Part shown: positions 1 to 7,902 of the stretch, piece after piece
Position numbering within the stretch: the first letter of the stretch is position 1
Layout: the number at the start of each line of letters is the position of its first letter
Source: Neorhizobium populisoli
Lineage (GTDB): Bacteria; Pseudomonadota; Alphaproteobacteria; Rhizobiales; Rhizobiaceae
Reading direction: 5' to 3'
Assembly (NCBI RefSeq): GCF_019430945.1
Contig: NZ_JAHYCB010000007.1
Location: 391,143-455,142 of the forward strand
Length of the DNA: 64,000 nt
The notes under the pieces: model-generated
Told to the model about the DNA's origin: nothing
Databases searched by the model: none
What the model saw: the letters and a program-made list of their open reading frames with translations, nothing else
Position numbers and translations under genes: made by a program

Positions 1-1182
1 TTCATCTTTCTCGAAAACGCCGGCGGCGCGCAGGTGCCTCAAGCCGTCGTCGATGCGGTCGCGGCCCATCTGGTCGACTGCAACGTGCAGCGCATGGCAC
101 CCTATCTGCACAGCCAGGGCGTCGACCGTTCGGTCGCAGCAGGCCGTGAGTCTGTAGGACTGCTGGTCAATGCCTATCGCCCGGAAGAGATTTCCTTCGG
201 TCTCAATGCGACATCCTTCATCCGTCTCGTCAGCCTCGGCATCGCCAAGATGCTTCAGGAGCGCAACGAAATCATCGTCACCGACATGGACCACGATGCC
301 GACATCGCCACCTGGCTGGCGCTGGAAGCTGACGGCGCCAAGATCGTCTGGTGGAAGATGCGCGAAGACGGCACACTGCACACAGAAGACCTGAAGCCGC
401 TTCTGAACGACAAGACCCGCCTCGTCGCCTGCACCGTTACCGCCCATTCGATCGGCACGATCGTCGATGTCGCGACCGTCGGCAAACTCGCCCATGTGGC
501 CGGCGCCGAAGTCTTCCTCGACTGCGTCCATTACGGCCCGCATGGCCTGATCGATGTCCAGGCCTGGGATTGCGACTATCTCGTCTGCTCCGGTTACAAG
601 AACTTCTCGCCGCATATGGGCTTCCTTTGGGGCCGCTACGACGCGCTGGTCAAGCTGCCGACCTTCAAGGAAGACTTCATCCCGGACGTGCCGCCTTACA
701 AGATCGAAGTCGGCACCTTCACCTATGAAAACGTCGCCGGCATGGATGCCGCCGTGCGCTATCTCGAAGATCTCGGCCGCCAGTTTCTGCCGGAAGGCGA
801 ACATTCCCGCCGCGATGCGCTCGTTTCCGCCATGAACGCCATCCGCGCCTACGAGCAGACGCTGTCGAAGAAGATGCTTTCCGTGCTGAAGAAGCATGGC
901 GCGACGGTCTACGGCGTTTCCGACGAGGCGCAGGTGGAAAAGCGGGTGCCGACCATCTGCTTCAACATCCCGGGCGTCTCGCCGCAGCACATCTGCGCCG
1001 AGCTTGGCCGCAACAATATCGGCGCCCGCGACGGCCACATGTTCGCGCCGCGCCTGATGAAACGCCTTGGTCTGACCATGGAAAGCGGCTGCATGCGCGT
1101 CTCCATGGTCCACTATAACAAGGTCGAAGAGGTCGATCGTTTCGACCAAGTGCTCGGCGAGATCATCGCAAAGGCGAAGTAA
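1..1182 (+). CDS. Cysteine-desulfurase-like class V aminotransferase, 5' truncated by window edge
   Basis: This is a PLP-dependent class V aminotransferase fold protein of the cysteine-desulfurase-like subfamily. The reading frame is open from base 1, and the first residues (FIFLENAGGAQVP) match the glycine-rich N-terminal signature of the subfamily, so the true start lies only a short way upstream of the window. At least 393 residues are present. The PLP Schiff-base lysine is probably the one in SGYKNFSPHMG, codon 598-600, and an upstream acidic motif FLDCVHYGP is the usual PLP-ring contact. A GTG at 34 is internal to the family alignment and is not the start. The substrate cannot be told from sequence: relatives include cysteine desulfurases, kynureninase-like and epimerase-like enzymes. 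It stands on the same side as catabolic genes, but a repeat and a convergent operon separate it from them, so a role in that pathway is unproven. Confidence 0.8.
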   Translation, partial: FIFLENAGGAQVPQAVVDAVAAHLVDCNVQRMAPYLHSQGVDRSVAAGRESVGLLVNAYRPEEISFGLNATSFIRLVSLGIAKMLQERNEIIVTDMDHDADIATWLALEADGAKIVWWKMREDGTLHTEDLKPLLNDKTRLVACTVTAHSIGTIVDVATVGKLAHVAGAEVFLDCVHYGPHGLIDVQAWDCDYLVCSGYKNFSPHMGFLWGRYDALVKLPTFKEDFIPDVPPYKIEVGTFTYENVAGMDAAVRYLEDLGRQFLPEGEHSRRDALVSAMNAIRAYEQTLSKKMLSVLKKHGATVYGVSDEAQVEKRVPTICFNIPGVSPQHICAELGRNNIGARDGHMFAPRLMKRLGLTMESGCMRVSMVHYNKVEEVDRFDQVLGEIIAKAK

Positions 1183-1206
1183 GCAGAAGCGCTCCGCTCC
1201 TACCTA

Positions 1207-1296
1207 GACGTCATCCTCGGCCTTGTGCCGAGGATCCTAAGCCGCTTCAACATATTCGACATGGACAGATGCTCGGGACAGGCCCGAGCATGCCGG
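1207..1296. repeat. Double-hairpin extragenic palindromic repeat
   Basis: Two perfect 9-bp stem-loops lie back to back between convergent genes. The first is ATCCTCGGC (1213-1221) pairing with 1227-1235, and the second is ATGCTCGGG (1269-1277) pairing with 1283-1291. The text around the stems resembles the short mosaic palindromic repeats that are dispersed in rhizobial and agrobacterial chromosomes. It may also serve as a transcription end for both flanking genes, although there is no T-run. Copy number in the genome cannot be seen from one window. Confidence 0.6.
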
Positions 1297-1311
1297 CAGA
1301 GAACAGGCTAT

Positions 1312-1821
1312 TCACCTGACATGATGATAGCGGCGCCGGAAATAGATGAGTGCCTCGCCATCGTCACTGCCATGGGCAATTCCGACAACCCGGCAGAACA
1401 GCACATGATGCGTGCCGCTTTCGACTGCGCTCTCGACCTCGCAGTCGAAAGACACGATCGCATCCGTCAGCCTCGGCGATCCGGTCGAACCGACAATCCA
1501 GTCGCCGACGGCAAACCGCTCTTCCTGCGGCGTCGAACCACCGAACAGCTTCGACATCGCCTCGTGACCGGCCGCCAGCGTATTAACGCAAAGCACTCGG
1601 TTCTTTTCGAACATGCCCGCCACCGAACTTGACCGGTTGAGGCAGACAAGCAAGGTCGGCGGCCGGTCGGTGACGCTGGAGACGGCCGACGCGGTAAACC
1701 CTGCCAGCCCACCCGGACCGTCAGTCGTCACGATATGCACGGCAGCCGCAAGCCGCGCCATGCCGTCCCGGAAGGAAAGCCGCGTTGCCTCGACCTCGTC
1801 ATGGATAGGATCGATGCTCAT
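1312..1821 (-). CDS. RutF-like FMN/FAD reductase, partner of a flavin monooxygenase
   Basis: A 169-residue flavin reductase domain protein that supplies reduced flavin to a two-component monooxygenase. Motifs typical of the RutF/HpaC group are visible: a central FTASAVSSVTDRPPTLLVCLNR block around residues 41-62, CVNTL near 77, LFGG near 92 and the C-terminal GTHHVLFCRV near 135. Similarity to E. coli RutF is clear by eye. Its ATG overlaps the stop of the upstream monooxygenase by four bases (1818-1821), so the two are translationally coupled and almost certainly work together. The rest of a pyrimidine-degradation rut operon is absent, so uracil is not necessarily the substrate. It converges on the aminotransferase, with the double-hairpin repeat in between. 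Confidence 0.85.
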   Translation of the reverse strand: MSIDPIHDEVEATRLSFRDGMARLAAAVHIVTTDGPGGLAGFTASAVSSVTDRPPTLLVCLNRSSSVAGMFEKNRVLCVNTLAAGHEAMSKLFGGSTPQEERFAVGDWIVGSTGSPRLTDAIVSFDCEVESAVESGTHHVLFCRVVGIAHGSDDGEALIYFRRRYHHVR

Positions 1822-2915
1822 TCGACGCGCAACCCCGCCTTTTTCAGGAGCGGCATGACGCGATCGCAGAAGAACGGCAATTCGTAAGTGTAATTGACGA
1901 AGGACATGGCAATACCGGAATACCCCTGTTCGGCGATCGCCACCATATCCTCGACGATCTTTTCCGGCGTGCCGATCAGCGGATAACCACCCGCGCCGCC
2001 GGCAAACCGCTTGCGGTAACGATCATAGCTCTCCTTGTCATGCGACTGGGAGAATTCCTTCTTACCGGCCATATGCTGGTCGACGGCCTCGTGATCGGCG
2101 AGCGTCACGGCATAACGCTCGTAATAATCCTCCGCTTCCTGCTGGCTCTCGCGGCAGACCACATGGCAGACGGTATAGGCGCCGACATCGCGACCAAGCT
2201 TGTCCGCTCGGCCCTTGATGTCCTCGACATGTTTGCCGGCGTCGGCGATCTCAGTGAATGTGGTGAACAGATATTCGCAGTTCTTCGCCGCAAAATCCCG
2301 GCCCGGGCCGCCGAAGGCAGCGTTCATCGTCACCGGCCGCGGCGATTGCAGGCTGGCGGGACGGCTCACCACATCCTTGAGCTTGTAATAGCTGCCATCA
2401 TAATCGAACGGCGCGTCGGAGGCATAGGCTCGTTCCATGATCTCCAGCCATTCGGCGGCCTGATCGTAACCCTTCTCGACCAGCGGCGTGCCGAACATGG
2501 CGAATTCCTTGGGATTCCAGCCGCAGACGATGTTGAGGCCGGCACGACCACCGCTGATATGATCGACGGTTGCCAGCGCCTTGGCCGCATAAAGCGGATG
2601 CACCAGCGGCACATGCACGGTCATGAAAAGCCCGATCCGCTCGGTGACCGAGGCAAGCCCCGCCGCCCAGGTGAACGTCTCGAACGACCATTCACGCACC
2701 CGGTTCTTGCCGCCAAAACCCTTCCAGCGGGCGATCGGCAAGAAGAAATCTAGCCCGCCGCGATCGGCAATCTGCACGGCGTTGAGATTATCCTCCCAGC
2801 GCGCCTGCCAGCGCTCCGGCACATCGGTGATCGCCAGCCCGCCATCCGCATTGGCGGAAAAGACGCCAAGTTTGAGTTTGCTGGGACCTTTCAGCGGATG
2901 CTGCTTGATGATCAT
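1818..2915 (-). CDS. RutA-like LLM-class flavin-dependent monooxygenase
   Basis: A 365-residue bacterial-luciferase-like (LLM) flavin monooxygenase. It shares with RutA and DszA-type enzymes an N-terminal LKLGVFSANADGG strand, KGFGGKN near residue 62, the SGGRAGLNIVCGWNPKEF flavin-site block near 124 and a C-terminal IGTPEKIVEDM block. RutA-type enzymes use a flavin-N5-oxide or peroxide to open an amide ring. ATG at 2915 is preferred because AGAGGGA lies 6 to 8 bases upstream, whereas the ATG at 2945 has no such site. It is the first gene of a two-gene operon with the flavin reductase and is divergent from an HpaI-like aldolase. In this neighbourhood an indole-type lactam or ring nitrogen compound is a possible substrate, but that is inference. 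Confidence 0.82.
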   Translation of the reverse strand: MIIKQHPLKGPSKLKLGVFSANADGGLAITDVPERWQARWEDNLNAVQIADRGGLDFFLPIARWKGFGGKNRVREWSFETFTWAAGLASVTERIGLFMTVHVPLVHPLYAAKALATVDHISGGRAGLNIVCGWNPKEFAMFGTPLVEKGYDQAAEWLEIMERAYASDAPFDYDGSYYKLKDVVSRPASLQSPRPVTMNAAFGGPGRDFAAKNCEYLFTTFTEIADAGKHVEDIKGRADKLGRDVGAYTVCHVVCRESQQEAEDYYERYAVTLADHEAVDQHMAGKKEFSQSHDKESYDRYRKRFAGGAGGYPLIGTPEKIVEDMVAIAEQGYSGIAMSFVNYTYELPFFCDRVMPLLKKAGLRVE

Positions 2916-3134
2916 GCGCGTTTCCCTCTTGCCGTCGAACGGCATTTTTCTTTTGCGACTTCAAACTGCAACCCAGCTTGAAGTTCGATCATATGATCCG
3001 TATTCCGCTTATTCCAAGTTTCAAGTGTTTTTTGTCGGGTCTTGGCTCCTGCCGGCATGTTCGAGTGGATGTCCACGTCAGAACTTGCTTTGATGCCGGC
3101 AAGGCTTTTTCTGTCGCACCATAATGAGGTTGCC
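2916..3134. promoter_or_regulatory. Divergent promoter region with palindromes and two AGTTT-type sites
   Basis: This 219-bp spacer drives the monooxygenase leftward and the aldolase rightward. It contains an imperfect inverted repeat at 2958-2984 (ACTTCAA paired with TTGAAGT, plus an inner CTG/CAG), a perfect 12-bp palindrome GATCATATGATC at 2987-2998, and AGTTTCAAGT at 3017-3026. The reverse complement of 2958-2967 (AGTTTGAAGT) and the 3017-3026 site each match the AGTTTAAACT core upstream of the aminobenzoyl-CoA operon at 8 of 10 positions. Exact -35/-10 boxes are not assigned. Confidence 0.45.
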
Positions 3135-3890
3135 ATGAACGATTTTCGTCAACGATGCATCGGGTTCGAACGAGTGATCGGCACCTTCGCCGCCATTCCC
3201 CATCCTGTGGCAATCGAAGTCGCAGCAGCCTCCGGCCTTGATTTCATCTGCATCGATGCGGAGCATTCCCAGATCGGCCGTGAGCTCACCGAAAACCTCA
3301 TCCGGGCATCCGACGTCCATCGCGTGCCGGCCATGGTGCGCGTGCCGGGCCACGCTCCGGAATCGATCGCTGGTGTTCTCGATGCAGGCGCTGTCGGCGT
3401 GCTGGTGCCGCGTATCTCGACCGCCGCTCAGGCGAAGGCCGCGGTCATGGCGATCCGTTATCCTCCCTTCGGCGAACGCGGCGTCGGACCGGGACGTGCC
3501 GCAGGCTACGGCTATCGCATCCCCGATTACCTGAGGAGCGCCAATGAAAGCCTTGTCCTCGCCATCCAGATCGAAACGGCCGAAGGCCTCGCCAATGTCG
3601 AGGAAATCGTCGCGGTCGAAGGCACGGATGTCATCTTCATCGGCCCTGGGGACCTCTCCGTTTCTCTCACCGCGGCGGGAGAAGGCGGCGCTGAAAAGCT
3701 CGATGCGGCAATCCATAAGATTACCAAGGCAGCCCGCGCCGCAGGCAAGGCAGTCGGCATTTTCCGTCCATCGCCGGACGATGTGGGCAAGTGGTCAGAT
3801 GCCGGCATCAGCTTCTACCTCCTGGCCAGCGACACCATGTTCCTCGGCGCAAGCCTCGCCGCCGGCGTGACGGCCGCACGGAACGCCTGA
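3135..3890 (+). CDS. HpcH/HpaI-family aldolase/citrate lyase
   Basis: A 251-residue class II, metal-dependent aldolase of the HpcH/HpaI superfamily, which cleaves 4-hydroxy-2-oxoacids or, in sister groups, acyl-CoA thioesters. Visible signatures are FICIDAEHSQIG (residues 37-48), the GVLVPRIST strand near 88, the YPPFGERGVGP loop near 108, AIQIETAEGLANVEEI near 142 with the metal-binding Glu, and VIFIGPGDLSVSL near 165. The start at 3135 is supported by TGAGG six bases upstream; the longer frame back to 3042 runs through the promoter. It is followed after 21 bases by an MDR oxidoreductase. A retro-aldol step on a hydroxylated side chain would fit the catabolic setting, but the substrate is unknown. 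Confidence 0.85.
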   Translation: MNDFRQRCIGFERVIGTFAAIPHPVAIEVAAASGLDFICIDAEHSQIGRELTENLIRASDVHRVPAMVRVPGHAPESIAGVLDAGAVGVLVPRISTAAQAKAAVMAIRYPPFGERGVGPGRAAGYGYRIPDYLRSANESLVLAIQIETAEGLANVEEIVAVEGTDVIFIGPGDLSVSLTAAGEGGAEKLDAAIHKITKAARAAGKAVGIFRPSPDDVGKWSDAGISFYLLASDTMFLGASLAAGVTAARNA

Positions 3891-3911
3891 ATCACCAGCG
3901 GAGTAAACATC

Positions 3912-4838
3912 TTGAAGGCCATTCAATTCAGCGAATACGGTCCGGCCGAGGTGATGCATTATGTCGATCTACCTAATCCGATCCCCGGAGAAGGCCAGAT
4001 CCTCGTCAGGCTGGAGGCCGCCAGCGTCACGCCCTTTGACTGGAAACTCCGTGCCGGCCATCTGAAGGAACATTTCACGCTGCCCATGCCGAGCGTTCCG
4101 GGCCGCGACGGCGGCGGTACGGTCGTCGCCATCGGCGAGGGCGTCGAGGAATTCAAGCCAGGCGACCGGGTTGTCGTCATGGCCGGCGCCTTCGCGCAGG
4201 GCGGTTATGCGGAAATGATCGCCGTCGATGAAAAGAATGCCGTCAAGATTTCAGAGAACCTGTCGGTCGTCGAAGCGACGGCGCTCACCAATGCAAGTCT
4301 CAGTACCTGGATCGCCGTGCGCACGGCGGAGGTCAAATCCGGCGACAAGGTGCTGGTCCATGCCGGTGCCGGCGCGATTGGCGGCCTTCTCGTCCAGCTC
4401 TGCCACCATCTCGGCGCGGAAGTGAGCGCGACATGCCGATCGACGAACCAGGATTATGTGAGAAGCCTCGGCGCCGATCACGCCATCGCCTATGACCTGC
4501 AGAACTTTTCGGAGGTAATCCGGGATCAGGACATCGTCTTCGACCTCATCGGCGGAGAGGTCCACGACAGGTCCTACAAGGTTCTGAAAAAGGGCGGCCA
4601 TCTCGCCTGGCTAGTCGCCGATCCGATTCGGGATCGCGGTGCCGAATTTGGCGTCACTGTCACCCGGATCATGGTCACCGACGACAAGTCGGCACTGCAG
4701 GCGATGATGGATCTTGCCGGCGCCGGAATGCTGAAGCCGCAGGTAGCCCGCACCATGCCGCTTTCCGAAGCTGCCGAAGCGCATCGCCTGATGGAAAAAG
4801 GCGCCATCTCCGGAGGGCGCCTCGTCCTGGTGATGTGA
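3912..4838 (+). CDS. Zinc-independent MDR NADPH:quinone-reductase-like oxidoreductase
   Basis: A 308-residue medium-chain dehydrogenase/reductase of the quinone oxidoreductase type. The N-terminal GroES-like domain (MKAIQFSEYGPAEV, then PSVPGRDGGGTVVAIGEGVEEFKPGDRV at about 54-81) is followed by a Rossmann domain with HAGAGAIGGLLVQL near 151, a typical NADPH site. No cysteine or histidine cluster for structural zinc is evident. Translation probably starts at TTG 3912, eight bases after GGAG, giving the family-typical MKAI start. It is likely co-transcribed with the aldolase upstream. It could reduce an enone or quinone intermediate of the degradation route. The downstream EthD-like gene is convergent, 12 bases away. 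Confidence 0.85.
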   Translation: MKAIQFSEYGPAEVMHYVDLPNPIPGEGQILVRLEAASVTPFDWKLRAGHLKEHFTLPMPSVPGRDGGGTVVAIGEGVEEFKPGDRVVVMAGAFAQGGYAEMIAVDEKNAVKISENLSVVEATALTNASLSTWIAVRTAEVKSGDKVLVHAGAGAIGGLLVQLCHHLGAEVSATCRSTNQDYVRSLGADHAIAYDLQNFSEVIRDQDIVFDLIGGEVHDRSYKVLKKGGHLAWLVADPIRDRGAEFGVTVTRIMVTDDKSALQAMMDLAGAGMLKPQVARTMPLSEAAEAHRLMEKGAISGGRLVLVM

Positions 4839-4850
4839 TTGCCTTGCGTA

Positions 4851-5555
4851 TCAGGGCGTGACGATCAGCGTCTCCATCGGGAAATGCGAATTGCCGCCCT
4901 CGAATGGCGGGAAGGTCTTGAAATCCTCGCGCATGGCGACCCGTGCCGGCGATTGCAGCGCGATCTGCAAGGCCGCCGGGCTGTCGAACATCACGCGGTT
5001 GCGCTGCATATGCTCGACCCGCGCCCAAGGGAGGAAGCCGCACCAGTCGATACGGGAAAGCACCTCGATCTTGCGAATGCCGGGGAAGGTGCGCATGACA
5101 GGCGGATGATGGGTCACGTAATGGCGCATCCAGACATTCAGATCCTGTGCCGGCCCTTCGTAATGCACGAGATAGGAGCAGGGATTGCCATTGGCCTCGA
5201 CATCGAGCGCCGGCTCGTCGACCGGAAAATGCCGGATATACATTGCCTGTTGGCTCGCCTTGGCGCCGCGAATGCTGGAAAGCACGCCATGCGCCGCAAG
5301 CTGCTGCAGATGACCGGCAGGCGCCAGGGCATCTTCCAGTTCGGAAAGCTCGTTGAAATGCAGCTGCATACCGAAAACAGGCGATTGTTCATCCCGGTTA
5401 TACATGTCCTTGGTGACTTCCGGCGTGTAGAGATTGGCCGATGTCAGCCCGGGCGTCAGCTTGACGATCTCGGCCACCGTTTTCACGTCAGCCTCGCTGA
5501 CCGCCAGCTTGCTGCCATCGACATTCTCAAAAAAGGCGAAATAGGCAAAACGCAT
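4851..5555 (-). CDS. EthD-like (dimeric alpha-beta barrel) protein
   Basis: A 234-residue protein made of two ferredoxin-like halves. The second half (from about residue 140) carries an EthD-type pattern: YLVHYEGPAQDLNVWMRHY, then HHPPVMRTFPGIRKIEVLSR and a closing RNRVMFDSPAALQIAL stretch. EthD-type proteins occur in oxidative degradation clusters as small auxiliary enzymes or intermediate-binding proteins and their biochemistry is mostly unclear. ATG 5555 has a strong GGAGGG Shine-Dalgarno eight bases upstream, so the 266-residue extension is rejected. It is transcribed divergently from the amino-acid-type ABC binding protein and shares its promoter region. The exact function is not assigned. 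Confidence 0.65.
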   Translation of the reverse strand: MRFAYFAFFENVDGSKLAVSEADVKTVAEIVKLTPGLTSANLYTPEVTKDMYNRDEQSPVFGMQLHFNELSELEDALAPAGHLQQLAAHGVLSSIRGAKASQQAMYIRHFPVDEPALDVEANGNPCSYLVHYEGPAQDLNVWMRHYVTHHPPVMRTFPGIRKIEVLSRIDWCGFLPWARVEHMQRNRVMFDSPAALQIALQSPARVAMREDFKTFPPFEGGNSHFPMETLIVTP

Positions 5556-5650
5556 CGAAACCCTCCGGTTTGCCGAGCGGGAAATATCCGGAATCTGGCT
5601 TTTCGCTCCCAAACAGCGCGCCACTATCGGGCCGCCGACAGCAAAAAACA

Positions 5651-5664
5651 AGTTTAGACTTAAA
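5651..5664 (+). promoter_or_regulatory. Candidate operator AGTTTAGACTTAAA
   Basis: This 14-mer differs at a single base from AGTTTAAACTTAAA at 17425-17438, upstream of the aminobenzoyl-CoA operon. It lies in the divergent region between the EthD-like gene and the ABC binding protein. A related site on the minus strand, AGTTTCAAGC (5720-5729), is about 69 bp away. Shared sites at separate catabolic promoters suggest one regulator, for which the MarR protein encoded at 8883 is the nearest candidate. Confidence 0.45.
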
Positions 5665-5908
5665 CCGTTCTGACTTCACAGACAGGTCGGAAAAACATGA
5701 TTTAAGCTTCAATCTTTTCGCTTGAAACTCACGGAATTTTGGATCACGATCCCTTCAAATCGCGCGTGGGACGAGGATCGGAAACGCCGTGGGATTGCTC
5801 TTGGGAGAGAGCCCGTTTCAGGTTATCCATTCACCGACGACAAGAAAAAATCGTATCCGATCCGGCGGGAAATATTCCCCGGTCAAGAAACAGAGGGAAC
5901 CGAAATTC

Positions 5909-6712
5909 ATGACCATGACCATTTTCCGCCGCGCCTTCGTGGGCCTTGCGGGTGCCGCCATCCTGTCCGTCGCAAGCGCCAGCCTCGCTTCTGCCGCAGC
6001 TCTCGTCATCGGCTCCTATCCGAGCAATCCTCCCTTCGAATACAAGACCGCCAGCGGCTCTTTCGAGGGTTTTGAAGTCGATATCGCCACTGAAGTCGCC
6101 AAGCGTCTCGGCATGACGGTCGAAATCTCCGACCTCGGCTTCCAGGCACTGTTTGCCGCGACCGCCTCCAAGCGCATCGACGTTGCGATCTCCTCGATCA
6201 CCATCACCAAGGAACGCCTTGGCAGCCAGTCCTTCACCCAGCCCTATTACGATGCCGACATGGGCATCGCCACCCGCAAGGAATCCACGGTCGCCAAGCT
6301 GGAAGACATCAAGGGCAAGGTCGTCGGCGTGCTGGCCGGCTCCACCGCCGACAAGTGGGCCAAGGAAAACAAGGAAAAATACGGCATCAGCGATATCAAG
6401 AGCTACAATGCTCAACAGGATCTGCTGATGGACCTCTCTGCCGGCCGCGCCGATGTCGCCGTCAGCGACGTCCCGGGCATGGAATACGCCTTCCTCAAGA
6501 TGAAGGACCTCGCCGTCAAGGTACGCATCAAGACCGGCGAACAGTATGGCCTGATGATGACCAAGGACCACCCGCTTCTCGCCAAGGCAAACGATGCCAT
6601 CACTGCGATGAAGAAGGACGGCACGCTGGCCGCCATCCACAAGAAGTGGTTCGGCAGCGATCCGGCCGCCGATTCCGCCACCGCCAAGGAACAGCCGATG
6701 CCCAAGCCGTAA
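5909..6712 (+). CDS. Polar amino-acid-type ABC transporter substrate-binding protein
   Basis: A 267-residue periplasmic binding protein of the family 3 (polar amino acid) type. It has a signal peptide (FRRAFVGLAGAAILSVASAS, cleavage near ASAA around residue 30), then LVIGSYPSNPPFEYK and GSFEGFEVDIATEVAKRLG, the family 3 N-terminal ligand loop, and a C-terminal AIHKKWFG motif. ATG 5909 follows AGAGGGA at 5892-5898; an in-frame ATG at 5915 is an alternative. A terminator-like hairpin separates it from its permease, a common device to make more binding protein than membrane protein. The ligand may be an aromatic amino acid or an indole-type carboxylate given the neighbours, but that is inference. 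No ATPase gene accompanies it. Confidence 0.9.
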   Translation: MTMTIFRRAFVGLAGAAILSVASASLASAAALVIGSYPSNPPFEYKTASGSFEGFEVDIATEVAKRLGMTVEISDLGFQALFAATASKRIDVAISSITITKERLGSQSFTQPYYDADMGIATRKESTVAKLEDIKGKVVGVLAGSTADKWAKENKEKYGISDIKSYNAQQDLLMDLSAGRADVAVSDVPGMEYAFLKMKDLAVKVRIKTGEQYGLMMTKDHPLLAKANDAITAMKKDGTLAAIHKKWFGSDPAADSATAKEQPMPKP

Positions 6713-6742
6713 GCCGGCTATCGACCATCGTAACCTGATCGA

Positions 6743-6771
6743 TGCCGGCCCGAAACGGCCGGCATTTTCTT
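6743..6771 (+). terminator. Intra-operon hairpin followed by T-rich run
   Basis: A perfect 8-bp stem, TGCCGGCC (6743-6750) with GGCCGGCA (6757-6764), has a 6-base loop and is followed by TTTTCTT. It lies 30 bases after the binding-protein stop and before the permease. It is probably a partial terminator or mRNA-stabilising hairpin that lowers permease expression. Confidence 0.7.
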
Positions 6772-6897
6772 GAACTGAAGCGCATCGTGGCCTTTTGCCA
6801 CCTCTTGTCCCGCTTTAGTTCTTTGTTTCCGCGCATGTCATATCGCAAGATCGCTGATGTGCCTTTGCGCGACGTGTTTTGAAAGGGACGGACGACC

Positions 6898-7572
6898 ATG
6901 AGCCTCCTCGACACATTCTTCAATCTGGAGGTTCTCGGCGACGCATTTCCAGCGCTGCTGCGCGGCCTGATCAATACGTTCATCCTGGGCATCGCCGGCA
7001 TCGGCTTCGGCATCCCGCTCGGCCTGCTGATCGGCCTCGTCCGGCTTTATGGCCCGAAGCCGGCGCGTTATGCCACGGTTCTCTATATCGACATCCTGCG
7101 CGCCTCGCCCATGCTGGTCGTGCTGATGCTGATCTATTTCGCGCTGCCCTTCGTCGGCATCAGGCTCTCGTCCTGGACCTGCGCCATCCTCGCCTTCACC
7201 ATCGTCATGGCAGCCTATATGGCGGAAGTCTTCCGCTCAGGCATCGAAAGCATACCGCGCGGCCAGTTCGAAGCCGCTGCAGCGCTCGGCCTCTCCTTCG
7301 TTACCACACTGCGTAAGGTCGTGCTGCCGCAGGCAATTCGTATCGTCATTCCGCCAGCCACCAACAATTGCGTATCGATGTTCAAGGATACGTCGCTCGC
7401 CTCGACGGTGGCGCTTGCAGAACTGATGAAGGAAGGCCTCGACGCACAGGCGCTGTATGCGAACCCGACCCCGCTGATCGGCGCGGCACTGATCTACATT
7501 GCCTTCCTTTGGCCTATGGTGCGGCTGGTCAGCCTGCTGGAGCAGAAATTCAGCAAGGAAAAGAGGCGGTAG
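6898..7572 (+). CDS. Polar amino-acid-type ABC transporter permease
   Basis: A 224-residue inner-membrane permease of the His/Glu/Gln/Arg/opine family, with about five hydrophobic segments (around residues 18-45, 58-82, 88-105, 150-165 and 190-212). The EAA loop FEAAAALGLSFVTTLRKVVLPQA near 123-145 is the contact site for an ATPase, and DTSLAS near 163 is family-typical. The start ATG at 6898 follows GGGACGGACG. It is the only permease here: such systems often have two permease genes plus an ATPase. Neither is found in the next 20 kb on this strand, so it either homodimerises with an ATPase encoded elsewhere or the system is incomplete. Confidence 0.9.
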   Translation: MSLLDTFFNLEVLGDAFPALLRGLINTFILGIAGIGFGIPLGLLIGLVRLYGPKPARYATVLYIDILRASPMLVVLMLIYFALPFVGIRLSSWTCAILAFTIVMAAYMAEVFRSGIESIPRGQFEAAAALGLSFVTTLRKVVLPQAIRIVIPPATNNCVSMFKDTSLASTVALAELMKEGLDAQALYANPTPLIGAALIYIAFLWPMVRLVSLLEQKFSKEKRR

Positions 7573-7902
7573 AATCTAAGCACGCTACGCGCTGAATTTA
7601 TTCAAATGCATATATCATCTGAGATAGGCCTTTGGTTCAACCAAAGCTATCCATGCAGGATAACGCACGCCTATCGCACACTTCCTGCTTCTCTGACCTC
7701 CGTTTCAGCATAATAAAAAAAGCTTTTCCACATTTTGCGGCTACTGAAAATTGCGCATTTGAGCGCCTTGGGATTGCTTGCATCCTCATATTTTCTACAA
7801 TACGCTCGCCCTCGGTCAACGGCACCGGAGAGGAAACCGGATCGCCGTCCTTTACACGTAACCGGTCAATCAAATCCGGCCATTCAAGGGGAACCCGGCA
7901 CC
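7573..7902. other. 330-bp non-coding upstream region of the isatin-hydrolase-like gene
   Basis: No credible gene is seen; frames entering from 7632 and 7735 lack ribosome sites and family features. The stretch is AT-richer than its flanks and contains a long dyad at 7623-7651, an A-rich run near 7711-7720 and TGCATATATCAT near 7605. It most likely holds the promoter and operator of the hydrolase at 7903. Confidence 0.5.
7623..7651. promoter_or_regulatory. Inverted repeat upstream of isatin-hydrolase-like gene
   Basis: CTTTGGTT (7630-7637) and AACCAAAG (7639-7646) form a perfect dyad with a single-base centre. GATAG (7623-7627) and CTATC (7647-7651) extend it outside a 2-base bulge. It lies about 250 bp before the hydrolase start and 50 bp after the permease stop. 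There is no T-run, so an operator is more likely than a terminator, but either is possible. Confidence 0.45.

Noticed and set aside
5722..6075. A 117-codon plus-strand frame upstream of the amino-acid-type binding protein
   Set aside because: It runs from promoter DNA into the binding-protein gene in another frame and has no ribosome site or domain.
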